Positions 46,080-54,611 of a stretch of DNA of 64,000 nt are shown piece after piece (the first letter of the stretch is position 1; each line of letters begins with the position of its first letter). The translations under genes were made by a program, and so were the position numbers. The notes under the pieces are model-generated. The model was not told the origin of the DNA. It searched no databases and saw nothing but the letters and a program-made list of their open reading frames with translations. Origin of the DNA: Syntrophomonas sp. DTU018 (lineage in GTDB: Bacteria > Bacillota > Syntrophomonadia > Syntrophomonadales > Syntrophomonadaceae); assembly GCA_001513155.1 (NCBI GenBank), contig LFSR01000035.1, positions 26,072-90,071 on the forward strand, given 5' to 3'.

Positions 46080-47213
46080 TTAAAGCTGGGAGGAAATGAC
46101 CATCCTCTGAATATGGTTGGTGCCTTCAATAGTGGACAAAACCCGGGCATCCCGTACCAATTGTTCAATCAGGGTTCCCTTGATATATCCCCGGGCTCCC
46201 ATAATATCCGCAGCCAGGCAGGTAACCTCTTGAGCGATGGTGCTGGATGCCAGTTTGGCCATGGCGGAAGCAACACTGTAATCCCCTCCCCGGTCGATCA
46301 GCCAGCAGGCCTTCCAGGTCATTAACCGGGCCATTTCAATCCTGGTGGCCATATCCGCCAGGGCAAAGGATACCGCCTGGTGTTTTTTAATAGGAACCCC
46401 AGATTGGAGGCGATTTTCGGCAAAATTAAGGGCCTCTTCCAGGGCGGCCCGGGCTATACCCACAGCCAGTGCGCTGACCAGAGCCCGGCCTACATCAAAG
46501 GTCTGGGTAAGCAGCAAATACCCGCTGCCAGCCTCCCGGCTCTTTATTACATGCTCGCCAACAATATTGACATCCGCAAACCTTATCCGTCCCACCGGCG
46601 CCAGATTTATGCCTGAGGTATGATAAATCTCTTCGATTTTCACTCCTGCAGCGTGGTGGGGAACCAGAAAGATGCGCAAGGAGGCCTTTTTTTTAAACAT
46701 ATCAGTGGCAGCAACCACCGTTATAAAACGAGCTATACCGGCATTGATCACATAATCCTTACAGCCGTTAAGCAAATAGCCGTTGTGGTCAGCGGCAGCC
46801 TGAGTGCTGATAATATTAAGGTCAGAGCCTCCTTCGGGTTCGGTTAGGGCAAAGGCCGCCGCTCCTGCTTGGGCACCGGTCAAAAGCGGCAGGAATTCCT
46901 TTTTCTGCTGCTCGTTTCCTGCCAAAATAATAGGCTCAGCAGCATGCAAGGTAGCTGCTACAATAGCAGCCAATCCAGGCGAAACCGCAGCCAGCTCTTC
47001 CACCACCAGGGCAGTGGAAAACAAATCCAGCCCCAGGCCGCCGAACTCCTTGGGAACAGTGGGGCACAGCAAATTCATCCGTGCCAGCGAGATCAGCATT
47101 TTCTCCCGGTGGATACCCTCCTCCTGCAAGGCAAAAGGCGTGATCTCCTGAGCCGCCATGGATTTAACGGATTCAATCAATTCCTGCTGTTTTTTAGTTA
47201 ATGAAAAATCCAA
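46080..47213 (-). CDS. Acyl-CoA dehydrogenase
   Basis: The 377-residue enzyme has the family start LDFSLTKKQQELIESV, the FAD/substrate motif AFALTEPEGGSDLNIIST, and the catalytic Glu in STIEGTNHIQRMVI at the MCAD/SCAD position. I place the start at TTG 47213 because the family start aligns there and AGGGGGG lies 8 bases upstream; the open frame reaches 47240. It lies 2 bases after an XRE regulator gene and before a ferredoxin gene. Confidence 0.92.
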   Translation of the reverse strand: MDFSLTKKQQELIESVKSMAAQEITPFALQEEGIHREKMLISLARMNLLCPTVPKEFGGLGLDLFSTALVVEELAAVSPGLAAIVAATLHAAEPIILAGNEQQKKEFLPLLTGAQAGAAAFALTEPEGGSDLNIISTQAAADHNGYLLNGCKDYVINAGIARFITVVAATDMFKKKASLRIFLVPHHAAGVKIEEIYHTSGINLAPVGRIRFADVNIVGEHVIKSREAGSGYLLLTQTFDVGRALVSALAVGIARAALEEALNFAENRLQSGVPIKKHQAVSFALADMATRIEMARLMTWKACWLIDRGGDYSVASAMAKLASSTIAQEVTCLAADIMGARGYIKGTLIEQLVRDARVLSTIEGTNHIQRMVISSQL

Positions 47214-47215
47214 CT

Positions 47216-47572
47216 TCAACTCCCCCCTGACCTTTTCCACTCCAGGTACTCAATGTATCTCATTACCTCATTGATCTCCTCATCGCTGAGCCGGCCCAGG
47301 AGATTTACCAGCTTAACAAAGCGTTCATCCCGGTCACTGGAGGTCGGCTGTGGAGGATGGCTGCTGCTCAGCGAGTCTACAAAATACTCCAGAGGCTTGT
47401 CTAATACTTCGGCCATTTTCTCCAACTGAGACAGGTAAAGACGACGCTTGCCTTTTTCATAATTGGAAAGAGCCGATTGAGAACAGCCCACCAAGCGAGC
47501 TAGTTGTTCCTGGCTCAGCCCTTTTTCTTCTCGGGCAGCTTGAATCTTCATACCAATATCCCGGAAACTCAT
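47216..47572 (-). CDS. XRE-family transcriptional regulator
   Basis: The 118-residue protein has an N-terminal helix-turn-helix of the Cro/C1 type (IGMKIQAAREEKGLSQEQLARLVGCSQSALSNYEKGKRRLYLSQLEKMAEVLDKPLEYFV) and a C-terminal helix that may dimerise (DEEINEVMRYIEYLEWK). Its gene is first in an apparent three-gene operon with an acyl-CoA dehydrogenase and a ferredoxin, so it may control them. A TATAAT box lies about 20 bases upstream of the start, without a good -35. Confidence 0.88.
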   Translation of the reverse strand: MSFRDIGMKIQAAREEKGLSQEQLARLVGCSQSALSNYEKGKRRLYLSQLEKMAEVLDKPLEYFVDSLSSSHPPQPTSSDRDERFVKLVNLLGRLSDEEINEVMRYIEYLEWKRSGGS

Positions 47573-47714
47573 GGTACAACCTCCATCTCCATCTTATTAT
47601 AAAATGTGGGCAGATCTCAATTGTTGACCCGGAGAATCTCCGTAACCTGTAACCAGCTTTATTTTCAGCCCCGGGTAAGTTAGACTGAATAAAGCGAGAG
47701 CAAAGGAGCCGGCT

Positions 47715-48194
47715 ATGAAGTATCGCATTATATCCGTGGGCAAAATCCGCGAGCCTTTTTTCCTTGACGGTATCAATGAGTACCTGAAGCGCTTGCGCCC
47801 TTACACCAGTATTGAGCTAGTAGATGGCTTAGAAGAAAAGACCAATCCGAAAGCATCGGAAAAAGAGATTCAAAGGGTGCTGGACAAAGAAGGAGAACGT
47901 GTACTGGCTTTGGTGTCTCCAGACGAGCTGCTGGTGGCTCTGGACAGCCAAGGCCGGCAGTTAAGCTCTGAGCAGTTTGCCGCTTACATTGATAAGTGGA
48001 ATGCTTCCGGGCTGGCCCGGGTCAACCTGGTGGTAGGTGGTTCCCATGGCCTGTCCCCTGCCGTCAAGGAAAGAGCTGATTTTATCTTGTCCTTTTCTCC
48101 CATGACTTTTCTGCACCAGATGGCCGTGTTGATTCTGACCGAACAGATCTACCGCGCCTTTAAGATTATCCGAGGTGAACCTTACCACAAGTAG
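47715..48194 (+). CDS. rlmH: RlmH, 23S rRNA pseudouridine-1915 N3-methyltransferase
   Basis: The 159-residue SPOUT methyltransferase matches the family over its full length: YRIISVGKIREPFFLDGINEYLKRL, ALDSQGRQLSSEQFAAYI, LVVGGSHGLSPAVKERADFILSFSPMTFLHQMAVLILTEQIYRAFKIIRGEPYHK. It methylates the pseudouridine at 1915 in helix 69. AAAGGAG lies 6 bases before the ATG. It is divergent from the XRE gene. Confidence 0.97.
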   Translation: MKYRIISVGKIREPFFLDGINEYLKRLRPYTSIELVDGLEEKTNPKASEKEIQRVLDKEGERVLALVSPDELLVALDSQGRQLSSEQFAAYIDKWNASGLARVNLVVGGSHGLSPAVKERADFILSFSPMTFLHQMAVLILTEQIYRAFKIIRGEPYHK

Positions 48195-48232
48195 TTTGCT
48201 GGGAAGCAATTTTTACAGAGGAGAAACCGCCT

Positions 48233-48727
48233 ATGAGTATCACCTTCCAAGCTATTAAACCTGAACATTTGCCATATGTACATGATATTTATACTCATTA
48301 TGTGCTGAACAGCACCGCCACTTTTCAAATTGTTCCTCCCACCCTGGAGGAAATGGCGGAAATGGTCTTTTTTGATAACCCCAGGTACCAGACTTTTGTA
48401 ATTCTTGACGGTGAGGTTATCTGCGGCTATGTTCTGCTGACCCGGTTCCATAAACGGGAAGCCTATAACCGTACTGCTGAAGTAACTATTTATCTGCATC
48501 CTGACCATACCGGCAAAGGCATCGGCACCCAGGCCCTGCAGCATATTGAGGAATTTGCCCGTGCCCAGGATATCCATGTGCTGGTGGCATTAGTCTCCGG
48601 TGAAAACCAGCCCAGCATTAAACTGTTTTCCCGCCAGGGATACAGCCAGTGTGCCTGCTACCGGCAGGTAGGAGAAAAATTCGGCCGGCTGCTGGATATG
48701 GTAGCTTATCAAAAAATACTGGATTAA
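48233..48727 (+). CDS. GNAT-family N-acetyltransferase (PAT/YncA type)
   Basis: The 164-residue protein has the acetyl-CoA loop in VTIYLHPDHTGKGIGTQALQHIEEFA and the NQPSIKLFSRQGYSQCACYRQVGEKFGRLLDMVAYQK end typical of phosphinothricin or methionine-sulfone acetyltransferases. It probably acetylates the amino group of a small amino acid analogue. GAGGAGA lies upstream. It ends 4 bases before a nested palindromic element. Confidence 0.88.
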   Translation: MSITFQAIKPEHLPYVHDIYTHYVLNSTATFQIVPPTLEEMAEMVFFDNPRYQTFVILDGEVICGYVLLTRFHKREAYNRTAEVTIYLHPDHTGKGIGTQALQHIEEFARAQDIHVLVALVSGENQPSIKLFSRQGYSQCACYRQVGEKFGRLLDMVAYQKILD

Positions 48728-48731
48728 CAAA

Positions 48732-48935
48732 AGCGGGTGCCATTTCTGACACCCGCTCAGACTGTCAAAGAAGTATATTAGCGGTTAGACGTTCGAGATT
48801 GCCACGCCCCTCCGGGGCTCGCAATGACACATAAGATGGCCTTTTGGTATGTCATCGCGAGGAGCGTAGCGACGTGGCGATCTCTTTTAGCAACTTTTTT
48901 GACACTCTCAGCGGGTGCCATTTCTGACACCCGCT
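48732..48935. repeat. Nested palindromic element with identical 26-bp ends and repeat copy 3
   Basis: Both ends carry the same 26-bp sequence, itself a hairpin (AGCGGGTG / CACCCGCT with a 10-base loop), at 48732-48757 and 48910-48935. Next to them CTGTCAAAGAAG and its near complement (CTTTTTTGACA) face each other. The centre holds the two arms of the dispersed repeat (48794-48830 and 48851-48883) in the reverse order to copies 1 and 2. The first end hairpin may also terminate the GNAT transcript. Confidence 0.85.
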
Positions 48936-48942
48936 GTACTGC

Positions 48943-50256
48943 TTAGCGCAGGTAGCCTAACTTGCGAGCCTCAAATGTCAGCCAGTCTCTGAAATCAGGA
49001 TGGGCAACCTTTATTAAAGACTCTGCCCTCTGTTTGAGGTTAAAACCTTTCAGCCAGGCAACTCCGTACTCAGTGACAATGTATTGCACATCGTTGCGAG
49101 TGGTAGTTATCATGGCGTTGGCCTGCAGGGAAGGTACGATACGCGACCGCACTTCCCCATCCTTGGTTTCGTAGGTGGAATACAAGGCCAGGAAAGCTTG
49201 TCCGCCTTTGGAACGCCAGGCCCCTTCAATGAAGTCCATCTGTCCCCCGGCCCCGGAATACTGCCGGTTGCCGATGGCATCCGAAGCACATTGCCCGGTC
49301 AGATCCACCTCCAGAGTGGAGTTTATGGACACCACATTGTCATTGAGACCAATGTTGTAAGGATCGTTGACGAATTCCGAGTCATGCATTTCCACCATGG
49401 GGTTATCGGCAATGAAATCATACAAGCGTTTGGTGCCGAAAGCGAAACTGGCTACCCATTTACGCGGCATCAGTTTCTTGCGGGCGCCGGTTATGACTCC
49501 TGCTTCATAAAGATCCACCATACTGTCACACAGCATTTCCGAATGGATGCCCAGATCTTTCTTGTTGGTCAGATACTTGGCCACCGCATTGGGTATGTTA
49601 CCGATTCCCAACTGCAGACAGGCTCCATCCGGGACTCTCTCGGCTATATACTGGCCGATTAATTCATCTTTTTCAGTTAAGGGGAAAGTGGGAAGTTCCA
49701 CCAGGGGTTGGTCGTTTTCAATAATAGCAGTCAGTTCTGAGATGTGGAAATGATTATTGCCATAAGCACGGGGCATATATTTATTTACTTCTGCCAGAAT
49801 GACACATCCCGGATTGCGGCGTATAAATCCGTAAACATAGTCAGGATTGACTCCGGTACTGAAAAATCCGTGCCGGTCCATGGGCGAGACCACCATCACA
49901 GCGGCATCCAGCCCAACCCGGGCAGTCATCATGGGACCATCAAACAGTCGATGAGGAACATAGGAATAGAAACCCTGGTCCAAGAAATAGCGCTCCAGGG
50001 GCCCGGCATACATGGCGTCTATCATATTGCCGTTGGCGATGATTTTTTCCAGCAGCTCGGGATTATGCATGGTGGTAGGCCGGGCAGACAATGAACACAA
50101 AAACCTTACATTCTTCAGGTCTCCTGATGCCATTCTAAGACCAATTGCACTTTGCAGTGCAGCTGCCTGGGCGTTTATCGCACCTGAAGCTACTAGCATG
50201 CCGTCCTTAATGAACTTAGCCGCTTCCTCGGCGGACATAAGCTTGCTTTTATACAT
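48943..50256 (-). CDS. Acetyl-CoA hydrolase/transferase-family CoA transferase
   Basis: The 437-residue enzyme matches the class I 4-hydroxybutyrate/butyryl-CoA:acetate CoA transferase group: the HSEMLCDSMVDLYEAG loop with the catalytic Glu, LQLGIGNIPNAVAKYL, DLTGQCASDAIGNRQYSGAGGQMDFIEGA and VTEYGVAWLKG. It moves CoA between acyl groups and acetate and so saves ATP in activation. It lies 41 bases after an acyl-CoA dehydrogenase gene, probably in one transcript. Confidence 0.9.
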   Translation of the reverse strand: MYKSKLMSAEEAAKFIKDGMLVASGAINAQAAALQSAIGLRMASGDLKNVRFLCSLSARPTTMHNPELLEKIIANGNMIDAMYAGPLERYFLDQGFYSYVPHRLFDGPMMTARVGLDAAVMVVSPMDRHGFFSTGVNPDYVYGFIRRNPGCVILAEVNKYMPRAYGNNHFHISELTAIIENDQPLVELPTFPLTEKDELIGQYIAERVPDGACLQLGIGNIPNAVAKYLTNKKDLGIHSEMLCDSMVDLYEAGVITGARKKLMPRKWVASFAFGTKRLYDFIADNPMVEMHDSEFVNDPYNIGLNDNVVSINSTLEVDLTGQCASDAIGNRQYSGAGGQMDFIEGAWRSKGGQAFLALYSTYETKDGEVRSRIVPSLQANAMITTTRNDVQYIVTEYGVAWLKGFNLKQRAESLIKVAHPDFRDWLTFEARKLGYLR

Positions 50257-50297
50257 CTCCTGCCACTTTTTTCCATATTATTCCCCTCCCCGGTTGC

Positions 50298-51545
50298 TTA
50301 CTCGTACACTTTTTCTCCTTCTGCGAAGGCACTGAACGCATCCAGTTCACTGTTGCGCTTGCTGTTGGAGGCAATCTCCTCAGCTCTCTCCTTATACCAC
50401 TCATGCTGGATAATAGAATTCATAATTTCATTGGTACCTACCCAGATCATGGACAGGCGCAGATCCCGCACGATTTTTTCGATGGGATAAACATCGGTGT
50501 AACCAATTCCGCCCATAACCTGCATAGCCAGATTGGCTACATCCCAGCATTGTTCACTCACAAAACGCTTACATTCAGAGGCCATGCGCCGGCAGCGGCT
50601 AGGTTTTACTTTCCCGCTGTCCAGAGCCAGAGCAGTAGTGTAAATCATAGCCCGGCAGGTATCCAGTTTGATAACCATGTCCGCAATCTTGAAGTTTACT
50701 CCCTGGAAGTTCTTTATGGTGGTACCAAAAGCTTTGCGCTTGGTGCTGTAGTCTGTGGCTATTTCCAGAGCCGGCCGGGCAGCGCCGATGGTCATGGCCG
50801 CAGTGCCAAAACGTTCGGGAATCATCATCTGGGAAAACACTGCATAGGCTCCGTTGACTTCTCCTATGACGTTTTCCTTGGGAACCCGGACATTTTCGAA
50901 CACAACCCGGGCGGTTCCTCCTCCTCTTGATCCCATCAGGTTGTAGAGGTATTCAGTCTTTACTCCCATTTCTCTCTCCACCATAAAGCAGGTTATTGAT
51001 TTGTGAGGTGGAGCCTCGGGATCAGTTTTGGCATAGACCAGGAAGAAATCAGCCCCTTCTCCGCCTACAATAAAGCGCTTTTGCCCGTTCAGAATGAAAT
51101 CATCGCCATCACGGCGGGCTATGGTAGTAGCCCCAAAAAAGTCCGATCCCCCCCGGGGTTCAGTCAGACACTCCGCTGCAAATTTTTCGCCTTTGCAAAT
51201 AGGAGGCAGATACTTTCGCTTCTGCTCTTCTGTTCCAAAATGAACCAGGGCTTCCGTCACCACATCTCCGCTGACCCCCCAGGTGCAGCCAAAGATGTAA
51301 CCCGGTACACATATCTCCTCGGCTACAATAATATCGTCCTGCCATTGCCCCCCGCGTCCGCCGTATTCTTTGGGCACCCTGATGCCGATCAGATTGCGGC
51401 GCCCTGCTTCTTGCATAAATTCTTTGGGGTACCTGATTTTGTCAGCATCCATGTCCAGGATGTACTCCCGGGGCAGGGATTTTATCAGATCCCGGGTTTC
51501 ATCCCGCAGTTTTAACTGTTCGGGTGTCATCAGATAATCAAACAT
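50298..51545 (-). CDS. Acyl-CoA dehydrogenase with relocated catalytic glutamate
   Basis: The 415-residue enzyme has the usual fold (ECLTEPRGGSDFFGATTIARR, RKAFGTTIKNFQGVNFKIADMVIK). At the usual catalytic site it reads IWVGTNEIM, with Val in place of Glu. A Glu occurs in MMIPERFGTAAM (residue 244), the place where isovaleryl- and long-chain acyl-CoA dehydrogenases carry their base, so it is probably active on another substrate class. ATG 51545 has a GGGAAAGGA site. It is paired with a CoA transferase. Confidence 0.9.
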   Translation of the reverse strand: MFDYLMTPEQLKLRDETRDLIKSLPREYILDMDADKIRYPKEFMQEAGRRNLIGIRVPKEYGGRGGQWQDDIIVAEEICVPGYIFGCTWGVSGDVVTEALVHFGTEEQKRKYLPPICKGEKFAAECLTEPRGGSDFFGATTIARRDGDDFILNGQKRFIVGGEGADFFLVYAKTDPEAPPHKSITCFMVEREMGVKTEYLYNLMGSRGGGTARVVFENVRVPKENVIGEVNGAYAVFSQMMIPERFGTAAMTIGAARPALEIATDYSTKRKAFGTTIKNFQGVNFKIADMVIKLDTCRAMIYTTALALDSGKVKPSRCRRMASECKRFVSEQCWDVANLAMQVMGGIGYTDVYPIEKIVRDLRLSMIWVGTNEIMNSIIQHEWYKERAEEIASNSKRNSELDAFSAFAEGEKVYE

Positions 51546-51664
51546 GCGATCATCCTTTCCCTCTTATGATGTTTTGATATAATTTTATCACGTTTGTAAT
51601 AAGTTGTGGTAAAAAAATCCCGGAATACTTAAAAGATTAGCTAAGTGGGAAGGCAAGGGCGGGA

Positions 51665-52456
51665 TTAATCCAGTTTAAAATCCATGCTGAACAGTTCTTC
51701 ATCAGCACATTCCATTATGTCATTATTGCCCAGCCAAGTCAGGGTTAAAGTACCCCGGCCGTCCAGAGTCCAGATAGTCTGCTGCAAAGAAGAGGAAAAT
51801 TCGTAGGAAAAGCGGGGCGGATTAGCCAGCCGGGCCCGGGTAAGACCCTGAATAGTGTCAGCCAAGCAGGCCGATCCGGTTACATTTATCATTAATTCCG
51901 GATTGTTCAGATGTCCGAAGATTTCATCGGCTATCAAAGCCATGCGCACTGCCAGGAACAAGGACAGGCACTTTTCCTGGTGGTGTGCCAAAGCCTGGCG
52001 CAGCAATCTATCCTGCTGGGAGGTACGAGTTTTGCCGGGGAAATAGGGAGTACGGGGCGAGAAGACAATATCATTTTCAAAATAAGGTTTTATATCCAGA
52101 ACGGGAGTACCGTTAACTGCATCCAGACGCTCCAAGTACAGCTTATTGTTCTCTACTCTTATCAGCCTGGCCAGGGACAAAGCAATGGGATTAGGCCGCG
52201 CGGGTGAGCGGATAGCAAACACTCCATATTCGGGCATGTGCAGGTTTCCCCGGGGGTGGGCGGTCAGTTTGTCACGCTGTGCCTGGTGAAACCAGGTCTG
52301 AACCCATATATGAGAGTTCTCCTCTAAGCGCAGCAGGCCAGGCTGGTACTGGGGCAATACCTCAATCTGGGCCGCTACCCCTCCCGGCGGCATGTCCTTT
52401 ACCTCCGATACCGGTGAAACAACGTATCCGATCGGATAAAGAGTAATAGTCTCCAT
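51665..52456 (-). CDS. trmO: TrmO-like tRNA t6A37 N6-methyltransferase with extra C-terminal domain
   Basis: Residues 1-145 match the TsaA/TrmO beta-barrel: TLYPIGYVVSPVSEV, SHIWVQTWFHQAQR, HPRGNLHMPEYGVFAIRSPARPNPIALSLARLIRVENNKLYLERLDAVNGTPVLDIKPY. TrmO methylates t6A at position 37 of some tRNAs. About 120 more residues (LSLFLAVRMALIADEIFGHL...NVTGSACLADTIQGLTRARLANPPRFSYEF...) form a second part that I do not recognise. The gene stands alone. Confidence 0.85.
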   Translation of the reverse strand: METITLYPIGYVVSPVSEVKDMPPGGVAAQIEVLPQYQPGLLRLEENSHIWVQTWFHQAQRDKLTAHPRGNLHMPEYGVFAIRSPARPNPIALSLARLIRVENNKLYLERLDAVNGTPVLDIKPYFENDIVFSPRTPYFPGKTRTSQQDRLLRQALAHHQEKCLSLFLAVRMALIADEIFGHLNNPELMINVTGSACLADTIQGLTRARLANPPRFSYEFSSSLQQTIWTLDGRGTLTLTWLGNNDIMECADEELFSMDFKLD

Positions 52457-52682
52457 GATGCCCCTCCCCCTGATTGCTTTACTTTATAATACAATAACAG
52501 TTATGTATATGATAGTTGTACCTAATCATTATTGACATCTAAACTCTCCATGACACCATTGGAAAACCAGGCGGGTGTTGTTCGGTTTGGCAGAGCTTTT
52601 GGTTCTGGACCAGAAGACATACAATTTCAATTGACTCGGGAAATTTATTCCCCAAAACAAGAAGTCCCTCCATTGAGAGGGA

Positions 52683-52901
52683 TTATTTCATTTTATTAAA
52701 GTATTCTTGAGTTACTTGCAGTTGCCTGGTCAATATGAATTTCCATAAAGACTTGGGTATTTCACCAGAGCTGTTGGATACTTTGGTTAGCTTTAATGTT
52801 CCGTCAGGCATCAGCTTGCGATAATAGAAATGATCGGTTGTTTTATAAAGCTCCCAGCCATCGCGCTCGCAAAACCTTTTCAGTTCAGACCATTTAGGCA
52901 T
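52683..52901 (-). CDS. HicA-like mRNA interferase toxin
   Basis: The 72-residue protein has the small double-stranded-RNA-binding fold pattern of HicA: KWSELKRFCERDGWELYKTTDHFYYRK, with the likely catalytic His in TDHFYY, then PKSLWKFILTRQLQVT. Its ATG overlaps the end of the antitoxin gene by 8 bases. The antitoxin-first order is less usual than hicA-hicB. Confidence 0.75.
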   Translation of the reverse strand: MPKWSELKRFCERDGWELYKTTDHFYYRKLMPDGTLKLTKVSNSSGEIPKSLWKFILTRQLQVTQEYFNKMK

Positions 52902-53301
52902 GTATAAAACCTTTGATCTCGTCTATTGACGATGCTAAAAGAGTTTTCAGGACATAAGGGTAATGGCTTCTCCGGTTGGGAGAATTGTAAAACAGCTTAA
53001 AATCATTGACGTAATCTTGCGCATATTCCAGCAAACCTTCAGCTAATTTATGAATAACCTCCTGCTCAGATTCCCCATAAACAACTATATCAAAACCATC
53101 CAATGTTCCAACAATCATGTCATCTTCTTTATATAATTCGGCTTTAACTGTAAGATTGTTCAGCAAATCTTTTACCATTTGCTCGGATAAAAACAATAGT
53201 ACGTCCCTGTTGCGTTTAACAGCAATAGGTTTTTCTCTTACTACGGTGTCAATGTAATAGCTGAAATTATTTCTAACCTCGGTAGCATTAACCGTCTGCA
53301 T
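52894..53301 (-). CDS. Hybrid Phd/HicB-like antitoxin
   Basis: The first 50 residues resemble Phd/YefM antitoxins (TVNATEVRNNFSYYIDTVVREKPIAVKRNRDVLLFLSE), and residues 60-100 resemble the HicB fold (GTLDGFDIVVYGESEQEVIHKLAEGLLEYAQDY). I choose ATG 53301, 8 bases after AAGGAG, over the frame to 53310. It should bind the toxin through the HicB part and DNA through the Phd part. A perfect palindrome overlies its promoter (53327-53348). Confidence 0.75.
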   Translation of the reverse strand: MQTVNATEVRNNFSYYIDTVVREKPIAVKRNRDVLLFLSEQMVKDLLNNLTVKAELYKEDDMIVGTLDGFDIVVYGESEQEVIHKLAEGLLEYAQDYVNDFKLFYNSPNRRSHYPYVLKTLLASSIDEIKGFIHA

Positions 53302-53323
53302 ATACAACACTCCTTCCCCCCTT

Positions 53324-53352
53324 ATCGTACATTATGTACATAATGTACGCAA
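53324..53352 (-). promoter_or_regulatory. Toxin-antitoxin promoter with palindromic operator
   Basis: On the minus strand TTGCGT (53347-53352) and TACGAT (53324-53329) are 17 bases apart. A perfect 22-base palindrome with half-site GTACATTATGT (53327-53348) fills the spacer and touches both boxes, so a bound antitoxin would block the polymerase. Confidence 0.75.
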
Positions 53353-53439
53353 GAAGAGTGATATTTATACCTTATGGAGAGGCCCTGTTCAATTCATCAC
53401 CTGACCTTCTGACTAGGGGGTACGGGGTTTATTATATGC

Positions 53440-54591
53440 TTACGGCAATGGGATTACTATTGCTTTTTTGTCTTTTAACTCTTCGGGCATTTGGCCTATT
53501 TGCCAACCAACGTCTGTAGTTTCCAGGTAATAATACCTGGTATTGTTTACCTCGAAATAATAACCCTCTATAGACGGATCTCCCTTGACTCCTACCGCAC
53601 AGTGATCATCGAAGAAGATCAAAGCTGCTCCATATCCCAGATGTCTGAGCAGTACAGCAGTAAGCATGGCGGTATCTTCACAATCTCCCTTGCGCTCCAA
53701 AAGCGTCTCTATAGGATAGCGAGGATATTCGTCATAGCCGGCTGATATGGAATCGGACACATACTCAAGACTCTGAACGAAGGCAATTACAATATAAGGT
53801 ATTTCTCTCTCTGCAAAACCGCTATTTCTGGCACCACTTCGCATGACCTCGGCTACCTTTGATAACACTGCCGAAGAATCTTTATCCATACAATAAGTCA
53901 AAATGTAGTCATATTGGGAACTATGGGGGTGGGGCTTATAGTTCCTGTAATACTCGAGAACAGATTCAACCATATATTGAGGTATTGGCGGGGCCCAGGT
54001 CCATGTTCCGCCCTTGTATTCCCACTTATACGGCGGTATGGGTGTTTCATCTCTTTCTCCTCTGACTGCTTTATTTTCCAGATCGAGGATCGGTGCCGTT
54101 ACTTGTGGCTGTACGGGATAAATGACCGAGCTTCTGATATGCACTTCTCTGGTTTGCGGTACCCATTCAACTTGGTAACCAAATTGTTCTGCTACATACC
54201 TGGCCGGAAGGAATACCCTGTCATAGTAAATTACAGGAGCGACATCCATGGGAATGGATATGCCCGGGCTGCGATACATAATAGGATTTCCCACCTGCAA
54301 TCGCAGGGTTATACCCGGTTTTTCCAGGGTCACTGTAAGGTCTTGAGCATCCCATATCACGCCCTCACCTTCGGGTAACAGCATATGGGCCAAATACCTT
54401 AGGGGTACATATACCCGTCCATTTTCTATGAACGGGGATACATCCATGGAATAGATAACATTGTCTATGGTATATCTGTTATCCCCAACTTTAAAAACTC
54501 CGTGGGTCATTTGCTGGGCTTGGACTGAAAAGGGAAAGGCCATTACTCCAAGTACTGCAACAAGGAACAACAGCAATAACTTCCTGAACAT
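53440..54591 (-). CDS. Exported protein: copper-amine-oxidase-N-like and transglutaminase-like domains
   Basis: The 383-residue protein has a signal peptide (MFRKLLLLFLVAVLGVMAFPFSVQAQ), a stalk domain of the Cu_amine_oxidN1 type (about 30-150; FIENGRVYVPLRYLAHML, VIYYDRVFLPARYVAEQFGY) and a transglutaminase-like domain with the Cys in ERKGDCEDTAML, His in DDHCAVGV and a following Asp or Asn. Such stalk domains are common in surface proteins of Clostridia and do not bind copper. It may be a wall-associated cross-linking or cysteine-peptidase enzyme. ATG 54591 has AGGAGG 6 bases upstream. Confidence 0.82.
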   Translation of the reverse strand: MFRKLLLLFLVAVLGVMAFPFSVQAQQMTHGVFKVGDNRYTIDNVIYSMDVSPFIENGRVYVPLRYLAHMLLPEGEGVIWDAQDLTVTLEKPGITLRLQVGNPIMYRSPGISIPMDVAPVIYYDRVFLPARYVAEQFGYQVEWVPQTREVHIRSSVIYPVQPQVTAPILDLENKAVRGERDETPIPPYKWEYKGGTWTWAPPIPQYMVESVLEYYRNYKPHPHSSQYDYILTYCMDKDSSAVLSKVAEVMRSGARNSGFAEREIPYIVIAFVQSLEYVSDSISAGYDEYPRYPIETLLERKGDCEDTAMLTAVLLRHLGYGAALIFFDDHCAVGVKGDPSIEGYYFEVNNTRYYYLETTDVGWQIGQMPEELKDKKAIVIPLP

Positions 54592-54611
54592 TGTTTCCCT
54601 CCTTTGCAACA

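Noticed and set aside
48649-48834. A 61-codon plus-strand reading frame
   Set aside because: It is out of frame at the end of the acetyltransferase gene and runs into the nested palindrome.
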